Origin: Oceanicaulis sp.
Lineage (GTDB): Bacteria; Pseudomonadota; Alphaproteobacteria; Caulobacterales; Maricaulaceae
NCBI GenBank assembly: GCA_040112665.1
Contig: CP157796.1
Location: forward strand, 2,319,501-2,383,500
DNA: 64,000 nt
Reading direction: 5' to 3'
Made by a program: the position numbers and the translations under genes. Positions 29,692 through 40,331 of the stretch are shown here, piece after piece; positions within the stretch are counted from its first letter, which is position 1, and the number at the start of each line of letters is the position of its first letter. The notes beneath the pieces were generated by a model. The model searched no databases and had not been told where the DNA came from. It saw only the letters and a list, made by a program, of their open reading frames with translations.

Positions 29692-31209
29692 ATGAACGTT
29701 GTTGAAAAATCTTCCGAAGGGCTGTCGCGCACGTTCGAAGTCACCGTGCCCGCCAAAGAGCTCGACGCGAAGCTGTCCGCCAAGATCGAAGAGATCCGCC
29801 CCGACGTGCGCCTGAAGGGCTTCCGTCCGGGCAAGGTCCCCGCGAGCCACATCCGCAAGATGTTCGGCGCCTCGATCATGGGCGACATCCTTCAGGACAT
29901 CGTGCCCAAGGCCACCCAGGAAACCCTGGACGAGAAGAAGCTGCGCCCGGCCTCCCAGCCGACCGTCGACGTCAAGTCCGACGCCGAGGACGTGATCAAG
30001 AACGGCGCGGACTTCGCCTTCGAGATCAATGTCGAGATCATGCCGGAGTTCGAACCGGCCGATCCCAAATCCTTCAAGGTCACCCGCCCGGTCGCTCCGG
30101 TCGCCGACGAGCAGATCGACGAAGCGCTCGAAGAGCTGTCGCGCCAGTCGCAGGCCTATGAAGAGAAGTCCGGCAAGGCCGCCGAGGGCGACAAGGTCGT
30201 GATCGACTTCGTCGGCTCGATCGACGGCGAGGAATTCGAGGGCGGCGCAGCGGAAGGCGCCGAGCTGGTTCTGGGTTCGGGCCAGTTCATCCCCGGCTTC
30301 GAAGACCAGCTGGTCGGCAAGAAGGCCGGCGACGAGGTCGAGGTGAAGGTCACCTTCCCGAAGGATTACCAGGCCGAGCACCTGGCCGGTAAGGACGCGG
30401 TGTTCAAGACCACCGTCAAGGACGTCCAGGCGCCCGCCGAGAGCAAGATCGACGATTCGCTGGCCGAGCGCTTCGGCCTGTCCGATCTGAACGCCCTGAA
30501 AGAGGCGCTGAAAGGCCGCTTCGAGCAGGAGCACAAGCAGGCCTCGCGCATGAAGGTCAAGCGCGCCCTGCTTGACCAGATCGACGAGACCCACAAAGAG
30601 ATCGACCTGCCCGCCAAGATGGTCGCTCAGGAGTTCGAGGCGATCTGGCGCGAGGTCAAGAACGCCATCGAGAACGACCAGCTCGACGACGAGGACAAGG
30701 GCAAGTCCGAGGACGAGCTGCGCGCCGACTACATGGCGATCGCCGAGCGCCGGGTGCGCCTGGGCCTGGTGCTCGCCGAGATGGGCCGCAAGGCCAATAT
30801 CGACGTCACCCAGGAAGAGATCGCCCGCGCCGTGAACCAGGAAGCCGCGCGCTATCCGGGCCGTGAGCGCGAAGTCGTCGAATACTTCCAGAAGAACCCC
30901 GGCGCGGTGCAGGGCCTGCGCGCGCCGATCTATGAAGAGAAGGTCGTCGACTACATCCTCGAACTCGCCGACGTGAGCGAGGAAGAGGTCAGCCGCGATG
31001 CGCTGTTCGCCGAAGACGGCGAAGGCGAGGCGGCCGAGAAGAAGCCCGCCAAGAAGGCCCCGGCCAAGAAAAAGGCTCCGGCCAAGAAGGCGGCTGCGAA
31101 GAAAGACGACGCCGAAGCCAGCGCCGAGGACAAGCCCAAGAAGGCTCCGGCCAAGAAGAAGGCGCCGGCCAAGAAGACCGCCGCGAAAAAGGCCGCCGGC
31201 GAGGACTAA
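29692..31209 (+). CDS. tig: Trigger factor with Lys/Ala/Pro-rich tail
   Basis: A 505-residue ribosome-associated chaperone and prolyl isomerase. The N-terminal ribosome-binding domain contains the signature GFRPGKVP (about 44-51). The FKBP domain (about 160-245) contains GDKVVIDFVGSIDGEEF and VTFPKDYQAEHLAGK. The helical substrate-binding C-domain follows to about residue 440. Beyond that, 65 residues repeat PAKK/APAKKK, like histone H1 C-terminal tails; E. coli Tig has 432 residues and lacks this. The ATG at 29692 gives the canonical start (MNVVEKSSEGLSRTFEV). It leads the tig-clpP-clpX-lon block. Confidence 0.96.
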   Translation: MNVVEKSSEGLSRTFEVTVPAKELDAKLSAKIEEIRPDVRLKGFRPGKVPASHIRKMFGASIMGDILQDIVPKATQETLDEKKLRPASQPTVDVKSDAEDVIKNGADFAFEINVEIMPEFEPADPKSFKVTRPVAPVADEQIDEALEELSRQSQAYEEKSGKAAEGDKVVIDFVGSIDGEEFEGGAAEGAELVLGSGQFIPGFEDQLVGKKAGDEVEVKVTFPKDYQAEHLAGKDAVFKTTVKDVQAPAESKIDDSLAERFGLSDLNALKEALKGRFEQEHKQASRMKVKRALLDQIDETHKEIDLPAKMVAQEFEAIWREVKNAIENDQLDDEDKGKSEDELRADYMAIAERRVRLGLVLAEMGRKANIDVTQEEIARAVNQEAARYPGREREVVEYFQKNPGAVQGLRAPIYEEKVVDYILELADVSEEEVSRDALFAEDGEGEAAEKKPAKKAPAKKKAPAKKAAAKKDDAEASAEDKPKKAPAKKKAPAKKTAAKKAAGED

Positions 31210-31230
31210 GCTGACCGCAGCGTTTGCGCC

Positions 31231-31263
31231 CCGCCGCGCGCCTTGCCAGAGTGCGCGCGGCGG
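31231..31263 (+). terminator. Perfect GC hairpin between tig and clpP
   Basis: CCGCCGCGCGC (31231-31241) and GCGCGCGGCGG (31253-31263) pair over 11 bp around an 11-base loop, 22 bases after the tig stop. The following sequence is GCCGTTTCG, so the T-run is poor. It probably attenuates or ends the tig transcript before clpP. Confidence 0.5.
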
Positions 31264-31302
31264 GCCGTTTCGCCCGCAGTCCGGCGTTTATGGGAGCACG
31301 CG

Positions 31303-31926
31303 ATGAACGATCCGCAGGATGCGATGATGAGCCTGGTGCCGATGGTGGTCGAACAGACCGCGCGCGGCGAGCGGGCGTTCGACATCTACTCCCGGCTCCT
31401 GAAGGAGCGGATCGTATTCGTGACCGGCGTGGTCGAGGACCACATGGCCAGCCTGATGGTCGCCCAGCTGCTCTATCTCGAATCGGAAAATCCGAAAAAA
31501 GAGATCGCGATGTACATCAACTCGCCCGGCGGCTCGGTGAGCGCGGGTCTCGCGATCTACGACACCATGCAATACATCCGCTGCCCCGTGGCGACCGCCT
31601 GCGTTGGCATGGCCGGCTCGATGGGTTCGCTGCTTCTGGCCGCGGGCGAGAAGGACATGCGCTTCGCCACGCCGAACGCGCGCATCATGATGCACCAGCC
31701 GTCGGGCGGCTTCCGCGGCACGGCTGCGGACATCGAGCGCCACGGCGAGGACATCCTGAGAATCAAGCGGCGCATGTACGAGATCTACGAGCGCCACACC
31801 GGCCAGCCGATCGAGACAGTCGAGAAGACGCTGGACCGCGACACCTATCTGAACGCGGAAGAAGCGCGCGATTTCGGGCTGATCGATCACGTCTACGAGA
31901 AACGCGGCGGGCCCGAGGCGGCGTAA
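31303..31926 (+). CDS. clpP: ATP-dependent Clp protease proteolytic subunit
   Basis: A 207-residue serine peptidase that forms the double heptamer degraded-protein chamber for ClpX and ClpA. The catalytic serine lies in [14 protein letters not shown] (about Ser105) and the histidine in [11 protein letters not shown]; the aspartate follows near LDRDTYL. The ATG at 31303 has GGGAG upstream; a longer in-frame start would add 20 Arg/Pro-rich residues not seen in the family. Followed by clpX after 236 bases. Confidence 0.97.
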   Translation: MNDPQDAMMSLVPMVVEQTARGERAFDIYSRLLKERIVFVTGVVEDHMASLMVAQLLYLESENPKKEIAMYINSPGGSVSAGLAIYDTMQYIRCPVATACVGMAGSMGSLLLAAGEKDMRFATPNARIMMHQPSGGFRGTAADIERHGEDILRIKRRMYEIYERHTGQPIETVEKTLDRDTYLNAEEARDFGLIDHVYEKRGGPEAA

Positions 31927-32162
31927 GCCGCGTTATCCACGCGAAATGACAGCGATCCGCGCTGCGCACGGCCTGCGCGGCGCGGTTCTGCATGCTTGAT
32001 CATTGCGCGCCGCGTGTGGTCGAATACATCTTGAAAACGTTTCGCTAAGGTCCGGCCCCGATCTTGCGAGGGGTGAGACGTCACGATCTCGCCGTCCGGG
32101 ACCGGAACCCTTCCAGCGGACGGCGCGAGCGTTGCGCGAAGGCGGGACCGACTGGAGCAAGC

Positions 32163-33431
32163 ATGACCAAGGCGACAACAGGCGACGGCAAGAGCACGCT
32201 GTATTGCTCTTTCTGCGGCAAGAGCCAGCACGAGGTCCGCAAGCTCATCGCGGGCCCGACGGTGTTCATCTGCGACGAATGCGTCGAGCTGTGCATGGAC
32301 ATCATCCGCGAGGAGAACAAATCCTCCCTGGTCAAATCCAAGGAGGGCGTGCCCAGCCCGCAGGAAATCTTCGACGTCCTGCAGGACTACGTGATCGGCC
32401 AGCAGACCGCCAAGCGGGTGCTCTCGGTCGCGGTGCACAATCACTACAAGCGCCTCAATCACGCCAGCCAGAATCAGGACGTCGAGCTTTCGAAGTCGAA
32501 CATCCTGCTGATCGGTCCCACCGGCTGCGGCAAGACGCTGCTGGCCCAGACGCTGGCGCGCATTCTGGACGTGCCGTTCTGCATGGCCGACGCCACCACG
32601 CTGACAGAAGCCGGCTATGTGGGCGAGGACGTGGAGAACATCGTCCTGAAGCTGCTTCAGTCGGCGGACTACAATGTCGAGCGCGCCCAGCGCGGCATCG
32701 TCTATATCGACGAGATCGACAAGATCTCGCGCAAGTCCGACAACCCCTCGATCACCCGGGACGTGTCCGGCGAGGGCGTGCAGCAGGCGCTTCTGAAGAT
32801 CATGGAAGGCACGGTGGCCTCCGTCCCGCCCCAGGGCGGCCGCAAGCATCCGCAACAGGAATTTTTGCAGGTCGACACCACCAACATCCTGTTCATCGTC
32901 GGCGGCGCCTTCGCCGGCCTCGAGCGGATCATCGCCCAGCGCGGCAAGGGCAGCGCGGTCGGCTTCGGCGCTGATGTCCGCGATCCCGACGCCCGCCGTC
33001 AGGGCGATGTGCTACGCGACGTCGAGCCCGACGATCTGCAGCGCTTCGGCCTGATCCCGGAATTCGTCGGCCGTCTTCCCGTCATCGCGACGCTGGAAGA
33101 TCTCGACGAGCCGGCCCTGGTGCAGATCCTGACCGAGCCGAAGAACGCCCTGGTCAAGCAGTACCAGCGCCTGTTCGAGATGGAGGGCGTGGGCCTTTCC
33201 TTCACCGAGGACGCGCTGACCGCCATCGCCGAGAAGGCGATCGCCCGCAAGACCGGCGCGCGCGGCCTTCGGTCGATCATGGAAGGCATCCTTCTGGACA
33301 CCATGTTCGATCTTCCGAGCCTGGACGGCGTGGAAGAAGTCGTGGTCAACGCCGAGGTCGTCACCGGCGACGCCACGCCGCTCTTCATCTACGCCAAGCA
33401 GAAAAGCGAAAGCGGGTCGAAAGGCGCGTAA
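32163..33431 (+). CDS. clpX: ClpX, AAA+ unfoldase of ClpXP
   Basis: A 422-residue AAA+ ATPase that recognises and unfolds substrates for ClpP. The N-terminal zinc domain has four cysteines (YCSFCGK and CDECVELC). The AAA+ module has Walker A GPTGCGKT, Walker B IDEIDKIS and the ClpP-binding IGF-equivalent region near [12 protein letters not shown], sensor regions following. The ATG at 32163 has GGAG 5 bases upstream and gives the standard start. In Caulobacter relatives ClpXP drives cell-cycle proteolysis; that role here is inferred. It ends in a clear terminator. Confidence 0.98.
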   Translation: MTKATTGDGKSTLYCSFCGKSQHEVRKLIAGPTVFICDECVELCMDIIREENKSSLVKSKEGVPSPQEIFDVLQDYVIGQQTAKRVLSVAVHNHYKRLNHASQNQDVELSKSNILLIGPTGCGKTLLAQTLARILDVPFCMADATTLTEAGYVGEDVENIVLKLLQSADYNVERAQRGIVYIDEIDKISRKSDNPSITRDVSGEGVQQALLKIMEGTVASVPPQGGRKHPQQEFLQVDTTNILFIVGGAFAGLERIIAQRGKGSAVGFGADVRDPDARRQGDVLRDVEPDDLQRFGLIPEFVGRLPVIATLEDLDEPALVQILTEPKNALVKQYQRLFEMEGVGLSFTEDALTAIAEKAIARKTGARGLRSIMEGILLDTMFDLPSLDGVEEVVVNAEVVTGDATPLFIYAKQKSESGSKGA

Positions 33432-33457
33432 GCCCCTTCGCGATCGCCATGAAACGG

Positions 33458-33486
33458 CGCCGGTCCCTCGCGGGGCCGGCGTTTTT
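33458..33486 (+). terminator. Intrinsic terminator of clpX
   Basis: CGCCGGTCCC (33458-33467) pairs with GGGGCCGGCG (33472-33481) with one G-U pair and a 4-base loop, followed by five T residues (33482-33486). Confidence 0.85.
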
Positions 33487-33528
33487 CGTTTCGCGCTGCA
33501 CTGCGGCGGATCGGGCACGCGTTCAATC

Positions 33529-33557
33529 CTTGAACACCCTGACGCTCAGCGCCACTT
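33529..33557 (+). promoter_or_regulatory. Possible heat-shock (sigma-32) promoter of lon
   Basis: CTTGAA at 33529-33534 and a CGCCACTT box ending at 33557 resemble the CTTGAA / CCCATTT heat-shock consensus at roughly the right spacing. The second box matches only partly. lon is a heat-shock gene in relatives, which makes the reading plausible. Confidence 0.3.
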
Positions 33558-33702
33558 GAGTCCTCACGCGAACGCGGCGAGGCTTCGGGTCGAGGGTCGA
33601 GCGAAGCCGATACGCCGCCGGCCGGCTGCGGATTTTCCGCGCCGGCGCTTCGAAGCCGTCCGCCGCTCATGAGAGGGCGGAGGCGACCGAAAGGACGAGT
33701 GA

Positions 33703-36105
<2,403 letters not shown>

Positions 36106-36130
36106 GCGCGGCCCCGAGACGCTGAAACGG

Positions 36131-36164
36131 AAAGGGCGCGTCCAGCCGGGCGCGCCCTTTTTCG
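36131..36164 (+). terminator. Intrinsic terminator of lon
   Basis: AAAGGGCGCG (36131-36140) and CGCGCCCTTT (36151-36160) form a perfect 10-bp stem with a 10-base loop, followed by TTCGTT after a run of five T residues (36158-36162). Confidence 0.85.
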
Positions 36165-36193
36165 TTGGACCTCGCGCCTGCGCCCGCTAGCTT
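36165..36193 (+). promoter_or_regulatory. Putative promoter of ilvE
   Basis: TTGGAC (36165-36170), 17 bases, then TAGCTT (36188-36193, context GCTAGCTT). The -10 is identical to that proposed for nuoA. The site directly follows the lon terminator and is 53 bases before the ilvE ATG. Confidence 0.5.
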
Positions 36194-36245
36194 CCGCTCG
36201 CGGCCGGGCCGAACCACACCTGGCGCGAAGCAAGGGGAGGGCGTC

Positions 36246-37145
36246 ATGGCCGGGTTTCCGCCGTTCGACGATCGCGACGGGTTCATCCATCTCGACGGGG
36301 CGCTGATCCCCTGGCGGGAGGCGCGGACGCATCTCTTGACCCATGCGCTGCACTATTCGACCGGCGTGTTCGAGGGCGAGCGCGCCTATGGCGGGACGAT
36401 CTTCCGCTCGCGCGATCACTCCGAACGCCTTCTGAGATCGGCTGAAGCGATCTTCCTGCCCCTGAAAGTGAGCGTGGAGGAGATCGAGCGGGCGAAATAC
36501 GCCACGCTGGAGGCCAACGGCCTCACGGACGCCTATGTCCGCGCCTTCGCCTTCCTGGGCTCGACGAAGATGGGCGTGGACATCGCCGGCGCGGGCGATG
36601 CGCACTTCGCCGTGGCGGTCTGGAACGACTGGGCGAGCTATGTCGACCCGGCCACGCGCGACAAGGGCGTCGATCTCGTCACCGTGCCGACCCGCCGACC
36701 GCCGCCTGAGTGCATGCGCGTGCAGGCCAAGGCCGCCGGCAACTACCAGATCAGCATCTGCGCGAAGGCCGAGGCGAAGGCGATGGGCGCGTTCGACGCC
36801 CTGATGCTCGACTGGGAAGGCTATGTCGCCGAATCGAGCGGCTCGAACATCTTCTTCGTGAAGGACGGTGCGGTGTTCACCCCGAAGGCCGACCGGTTCC
36901 TGAACGGCCTCACCCGCCAGACCGTGATCGCGCTCTGCCGGGAGGCGGGCCTCGAAGTGATCGACGACCGGCGCGTGACGCCTGAAGAGCTGCTCGCAGC
37001 CGACGAGGTCTTCCTCACTGGCTCGGCCTTCGAAGTGGCCCCGGTGATGAAGATCACCCACGAAGGCCGCGCGCACCACTTCGCCAGCTCAGACCGCGCG
37101 GTCTGGGTGGCGGAGCGGTACGGGGAGCATGTGCGGGGGCGGTGA
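36246..37145 (+). CDS. ilvE: Branched-chain amino acid aminotransferase
   Basis: A 299-residue fold-type IV PLP enzyme for the last step of valine, leucine and isoleucine synthesis. The N-terminus GALIPWREARTHLLTHALHYSTGVFEGERAY is the family hallmark (given as positions about 17-47); the PLP lysine lies in VQAKAAGNYQIS and the phosphate-binding region in GYVAESSGSNIFFV. The ATG at 36246 has AGGGGAGGG upstream. It is monocistronic, between the lon terminator and a convergent cyclophilin gene 4 bases away. Confidence 0.93.
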   Translation: MAGFPPFDDRDGFIHLDGALIPWREARTHLLTHALHYSTGVFEGERAYGGTIFRSRDHSERLLRSAEAIFLPLKVSVEEIERAKYATLEANGLTDAYVRAFAFLGSTKMGVDIAGAGDAHFAVAVWNDWASYVDPATRDKGVDLVTVPTRRPPPECMRVQAKAAGNYQISICAKAEAKAMGAFDALMLDWEGYVAESSGSNIFFVKDGAVFTPKADRFLNGLTRQTVIALCREAGLEVIDDRRVTPEELLAADEVFLTGSAFEVAPVMKITHEGRAHHFASSDRAVWVAERYGEHVRGR

Positions 37146-37149
37146 TCCC

Positions 37150-37785
37150 TCACTCCACCCTGACCGTCTCGATCCTGACGGGCTCGACCAGGAACTGGGC
37201 GTACTGGAAGTCCTCCGGCGCGTTTTCGATGCTGGTCTCTCCGCTCCAGATCGTTTCGACCACGTCCATGCCCTCGATCACCTCGCCGAAGACCGCGTAG
37301 CCGAGTTCGTCGGGATTGCGGGTGCCCGGCCCGGCGTCGAGGCCCGGATAGTCGGCGACCATGATGAAAAATTCCGTCGTCGCCGTGCCCGGATCGAACC
37401 GGGCCATGGAGATCGCGCCTCGCTTGTGGCTGAGGCCGGTCTGGGTCGTGGGCTCGTGCGCGATGGGTTCGGCGCCGGACGAGCCGTCGAAATCGTAGCC
37501 GCCCTGAATGAGGCTCATCGGCTCGACGTCCGGCCGGTCGTTGTCGGGCCGCACCGAGCGGTAGAAGAGCCCGCCGTCATAGGCGCCGGCCTCGGCGTGC
37601 CGGACGAAGTTCGCCACCGAGATCGGGGCGGCGTCTTCGGCCAGCGCGACGCGGATGTCCCCGGCGCTGGTCTCGATGACGGCGGTGCGCGGGCCGGCGT
37701 CCGCGGCGGTTTCAGCGGGCGGTTCGGCGTCGGGCGTGCAGGCGGCCAGCGCGACGGCTGCGGCGAGCAGGGCGTAGTGTTGCAT
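37150..37785 (-). CDS. Cyclophilin-type peptidyl-prolyl isomerase, lipoprotein
   Basis: A 211-residue periplasmic isomerase anchored by a lipobox (signal MQHYALLAAAVALAAC, then an acidic Pro/Glu/Ala linker). The cyclophilin domain (about 38-210) shows FVRHAEAGAYDGGLFYRSV, IQGGYDFDG, KRGAISMAR, TEFFIMVADYPGLD and GYAVFGEVIEGMDVV. The usual FHR arginine-containing motif reads FYRSVRP, so the catalytic Arg is kept. Role: outer-membrane or periplasmic protein folding. Confidence 0.9.
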   Translation of the reverse strand: MQHYALLAAAVALAACTPDAEPPAETAADAGPRTAVIETSAGDIRVALAEDAAPISVANFVRHAEAGAYDGGLFYRSVRPDNDRPDVEPMSLIQGGYDFDGSSGAEPIAHEPTTQTGLSHKRGAISMARFDPGTATTEFFIMVADYPGLDAGPGTRNPDELGYAVFGEVIEGMDVVETIWSGETSIENAPEDFQYAQFLVEPVRIETVRVE

Positions 37786-37862
37786 GTCTCTCCCCCATGC
37801 GCCGGCCGGCGTGCTGACTCGGCGCTTTTCCTTTCTTCATTCTCTCATGCTAGATCGCGCGC

Positions 37863-38492
37863 ATGGACGACGCCATACGCCCCAAACGCCGGCGCGGCCG
37901 GCCGCCGCTGGGACCTGAACATCGCGAACGGCTGATCAGGGCCACGCTGCACCTTCTCGACCGCAAGGGTCTGGAGGGGCTGCAGGCGCGCCTGATCGCC
38001 GCCGAGGCCAAGCTGTCTGTCGGCTCGCTGTACAAGCTCGTCGGCGATATCGACGACGTGGCGCGCGAGGCGGCGCTTCAGACCTATCGCGCCCTTTACG
38101 ATCACGAGACGGCGATTTTCGCCACGGTGAAGGACCGGCCGGTCCGCGAGCAGCTTCTGGCGATGGCGCGCGGCTATGTCGAGTTCGTCAGCCGCCACGA
38201 GAAACGCTGGAGCGCGATCATCGCGCGCCGCCGCGCCGAAGGGCTGAGGCCGGAATGGTACGACGCGGCGGAAACGCGCATGTTCTCGCTGATCACCGAG
38301 CGGCTTTCGGAAGCCTTGCCCGGCGCGCTGGCCGAGCCCGACCGGCTGATGGCGGCCCGCGCGCTGTGGGCCGCGGTGCACGGCATCGTCACCGCCGCGA
38401 GCCATGACGACGGCGACCCGGCCGAGCAGGAGGCGATGATCACGCTGATCATCGACGGGGTTCTGGGCGAGCTCGCACGAAAAGCGGGTTGA
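37863..38492 (+). CDS. TetR-family transcriptional regulator
   Basis: A 209-residue repressor-type regulator. After a basic KRRRGRPP AT-hook-like segment (about 8-15) comes the HTH: LIRATLHLLDRKGLEGLQARLIAAEAKLSVGSLYKLVGD (about 20-60), with the usual SxGSLYxxxxxxxxL recognition-helix pattern. The C-terminal domain contains VEFVSRHEKRWSAII, typical of the WHG-domain group. Ligand and targets are unknown; the divergent cyclophilin gene 77 bases upstream is one candidate target. The stop lies just upstream of the pheA leader. Confidence 0.88.
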   Translation: MDDAIRPKRRRGRPPLGPEHRERLIRATLHLLDRKGLEGLQARLIAAEAKLSVGSLYKLVGDIDDVAREAALQTYRALYDHETAIFATVKDRPVREQLLAMARGYVEFVSRHEKRWSAIIARRRAEGLRPEWYDAAETRMFSLITERLSEALPGALAEPDRLMAARALWAAVHGIVTAASHDDGDPAEQEAMITLIIDGVLGELARKAG

Positions 38493-38524
38493 CCGGGAAA
38501 AGCCTGGCGGCTCATTCTTTGCCC

Positions 38525-38587
38525 ATGAGCACGGCGCGCACCTTCTTTTATGCGATCTATTTCACCGGCCCGCGGGGGACCGGCTGA
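38525..38587 (+). CDS. pheL: pheA leader peptide (attenuation)
   Basis: A 20-codon open frame reading MSTARTFFYAIYFTGPRGTG, with Phe at codons 7, 8 and 13 and Tyr at codons 9 and 12. It sits directly upstream of pheA and is followed by alternative RNA hairpins and a terminator, the standard layout of a Phe-controlled attenuator (compare the FFFAFFF leader of E. coli pheL, to which it is not similar in sequence). No strong ribosome-binding site is visible. Assignment rests on the clustering of aromatic codons and the structures around it. Confidence 0.75.
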   Translation: MSTARTFFYAIYFTGPRGTG

Positions 38588-38640
38588 CCACGCTCGCGCC
38601 GAGCCGATCAGTCTGCCCCCGCCCGAAAGGCGGGGGTTTT
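38565..38640 (+). promoter_or_regulatory. Transcription attenuator of pheA
   Basis: Mutually exclusive pairings are readable. Hairpin 1:2 has CCGG (38565-38568) with CCGG (38580-38583) plus CCC/GGG inside. The antiterminator 2:3 has GCGGGGG (38572-38578) with CCCCCGC (38616-38622). The terminator 3:4 has CCCCCGCC (38616-38623) with GGCGGGGG (38629-38636) and a CGAAA loop, then TTTT. A ribosome stalled at codons 7-9 of the leader would leave region 2 free to pair with region 3 and allow pheA transcription. Confidence 0.75.
38616..38640 (+). terminator. Attenuator terminator upstream of pheA
   Basis: Perfect 8-bp stem with a CGAAA loop, followed by TTTTCGTTT. It lies 24 bases before the pheA start and after the leader peptide stop, so it is a regulated rather than a gene-end terminator. 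Confidence 0.85.
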
Positions 38641-38663
38641 CGTTTGCGGGGAGCCTTCGACCG

Positions 38664-39824
38664 ATGACCGAGACCAGAGACGACCGCGCCGCGCTGAGAT
38701 CGGCGATCGACGCTGCGGACCGCGAGCTGCTGCGCCTTCTGGCCGACCGCAGGCGGCTGGGTGAGGCGCTGGGCGCGCTCAAGGCCGGAGAAAGCACGCC
38801 GGTGCGCGATCTCGAACGCGAGCGCGACGTGATCGACCGGGCGATGACCGCCGGCCGCGCGCAGGGGCTCGATGCAGGCTTTGTCGAAAAGCTGTTCCAG
38901 CTCATCATCGACGACAGCCTGCGCCGCCAGCGCGACGGTCTGGACGCGCGCGCGCACGGCCGCATGCTGACCGAGGCGCGGGTGGCGTATCTGGGCGGGC
39001 CGGGCAGCTATTCGCATTTCGCAGCGCACGCGCACTTTTCCGGCCGGTACTCAGGGCTGTCGCCGGTGATCAAGCGCGACTACGCGGCGGTCTTCGGCGC
39101 AGTGGAGAGCGGCGAAGCCGATTACGGCTTCCTGCCGATCGAGAACACCTCCACCGGCGGCATCGTGGAGGTCTACGACCTGTTGCGCGACACCAGGCTA
39201 AAGATCGCCGGCGAACGTCATCACCGGGTCGAACACGCGCTTTTAGGCAAATCGACCGATCTGGGCGCAGTGCGCACGGTCTACGGTCACGCCCAGGCGC
39301 TGCGCCAGGCGCAGATCTGGCTGAACGCCCGGCCTGAACTCAAAAAGGTCCCGGTGGCCTCGAGCACCCGCGCGCTCGAACGCGCGCTCGACGAGGGTCC
39401 GACCGTGGCTGCGGTGGCGGGGCCGGAAGCGGCGGGCCTGTTCGGTCTGAACGTGATCGAGCCGTCGATCTCCGATCATCCCGGCGCACAGACTCGATTC
39501 GTGGCGCTGGCGCTCGATCCCGAACCGGCGAGCCCGCTTTTGCCGTGCAAGACCTCGCTTGTGTTCGTGACCTCCGACGAGGCGGGCTCCCTGGTCGACG
39601 CGCTGGACGGGTTCAGGGCCGAGGGCGTCAATCTCACCAAGCTTGAAAGCCGGCCCGTGGCGGGCGCGCCCTGGGAGCAGATGTTTTTCCTCGATTTCGA
39701 AGGCCATGAAGAGGACGAGCCGGTCGCCCGCGCGCTCGCCCGGCTTCAGGGCCACGCCAAAAGCGTGCGCAGTTTCGGCTCCTACGGCTCGGACCGCTTG
39801 AAGCCCGCCGCACGCGAAGGCTAA
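38664..39824 (+). CDS. pheA: Bifunctional chorismate mutase / prephenate dehydratase (P-protein)
   Basis: A 386-residue enzyme of phenylalanine synthesis. Residues about 5-90 are an AroQ chorismate mutase (LRSAIDAADRELLRLLADRRRL), about 105-280 the prephenate dehydratase (VAYLGGPGSYSHFAA, FLPIENTSTGGIVEVYDLL, the catalytic Thr in QTRFVAL), and about 290-370 an ACT domain with the Phe-binding ESRPVAG motif, so the enzyme is feedback inhibited. The ATG at 38664 has GGGGAG upstream. Expression is probably set by the leader-peptide attenuator just upstream. Confidence 0.96.
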   Translation: MTETRDDRAALRSAIDAADRELLRLLADRRRLGEALGALKAGESTPVRDLERERDVIDRAMTAGRAQGLDAGFVEKLFQLIIDDSLRRQRDGLDARAHGRMLTEARVAYLGGPGSYSHFAAHAHFSGRYSGLSPVIKRDYAAVFGAVESGEADYGFLPIENTSTGGIVEVYDLLRDTRLKIAGERHHRVEHALLGKSTDLGAVRTVYGHAQALRQAQIWLNARPELKKVPVASSTRALERALDEGPTVAAVAGPEAAGLFGLNVIEPSISDHPGAQTRFVALALDPEPASPLLPCKTSLVFVTSDEAGSLVDALDGFRAEGVNLTKLESRPVAGAPWEQMFFLDFEGHEEDEPVARALARLQGHAKSVRSFGSYGSDRLKPAAREG

Positions 39825-39837
39825 AGACGTTGACTGA

Positions 39838-39913
39838 GGGCGGTTAGCTCAGCTGGTAGAGCATCTCGTTTACACCGAGCAGGTCGGCGGTTCGAACCCG
39901 TCACCGCCCACCA
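39838..39913 (+). tRNA. tRNA-Val (UAC anticodon)
   Basis: A 76-base tRNA. Acceptor arms GGGCGGT (39838-39844) and ACCGCCC (39903-39909) pair fully, the D-arm is GCTCAGCTGGTAGAGC, the anticodon loop TTTACAC carries TAC at 39871-39873, and the T-arm is GGCGGTTCGAACCCGTC-like. CCA is encoded. The top pair of the anticodon stem (27-43) is a U-C mismatch; the other four pairs are sound. It starts 13 bases after pheA. Confidence 0.95.
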
Positions 39914-40045
39914 GCCTTCGCTCGCTGGCGCGAGCTTCGGCTCGGCGGACAATCATCCGGCGCGTAGTAGGCGTTGATTGAGCGAGCCGGAGCAAGCGAT
40001 TCGACCCCTTTCTTTTTCACCGAGGCGGAAGTTACACTTCGCGCC

Positions 40046-40234
40046 ATGAAAGACGGCTATGAACATCCGATCGCCGTGCCGCTTTTCTTTCTGGCGAGCT
40101 TCTGCGTGATCACTGGAGCAAACGCCGGCGAGGCGTCGGAGGGCGACCTGTTGGCGATCGTCGCAGTGTTGGCGGGCGTCATCGGAGCGGGGATTGCGCT
40201 CTTTCAACTCGCCCGCGGAATTTTGCGACGCTGA
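40046..40234 (+). CDS. Small hypothetical membrane protein
   Basis: A 62-residue protein with two hydrophobic stretches (VPLFFLASFCVITGA and LLAIVAVLAGVIGAGIALFQLA) joined by a short acidic turn, ending in RGILRR. I do not recognise it. The ATG at 40046 lacks a strong ribosome-binding site, but codon usage is like its neighbours and the two-helix pattern is consistent with a real inner-membrane peptide. It sits alone between tRNA-Val and the EF-hand gene. Confidence 0.5.
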   Translation: MKDGYEHPIAVPLFFLASFCVITGANAGEASEGDLLAIVAVLAGVIGAGIALFQLARGILRR

Positions 40235-40331
40235 GCAGGTGTAGCGCGGCTCCGCGACGGAAACCGGCCGCCCCATCCGTATCGGTCTCAACGGCGCAGC
40301 CCTGCGCCGCTCAGCTGAGGAGCCCGATCCC

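Noticed and set aside
31021-31200. Lys/Ala codon repeats read as a DNA tandem repeat or CRISPR-like array
   Set aside because: The repeats are degenerate at the codon level, in frame with tig, and there are no spacers.
31996-32051. Promoter for clpX using TTGAAA and GCTAAGGT
   Set aside because: The two boxes are only 9 bases apart, too close for a sigma-70 promoter; alternative -35 hexamers at 17 bases do not match.
39864-39880. tRNA-Val possibly a pseudogene because of the U-C mismatch at the top of the anticodon stem
   Set aside because: All other stems, loops, anticodon and CCA are intact and the gene is in its usual genomic neighbourhood, so it is probably functional.
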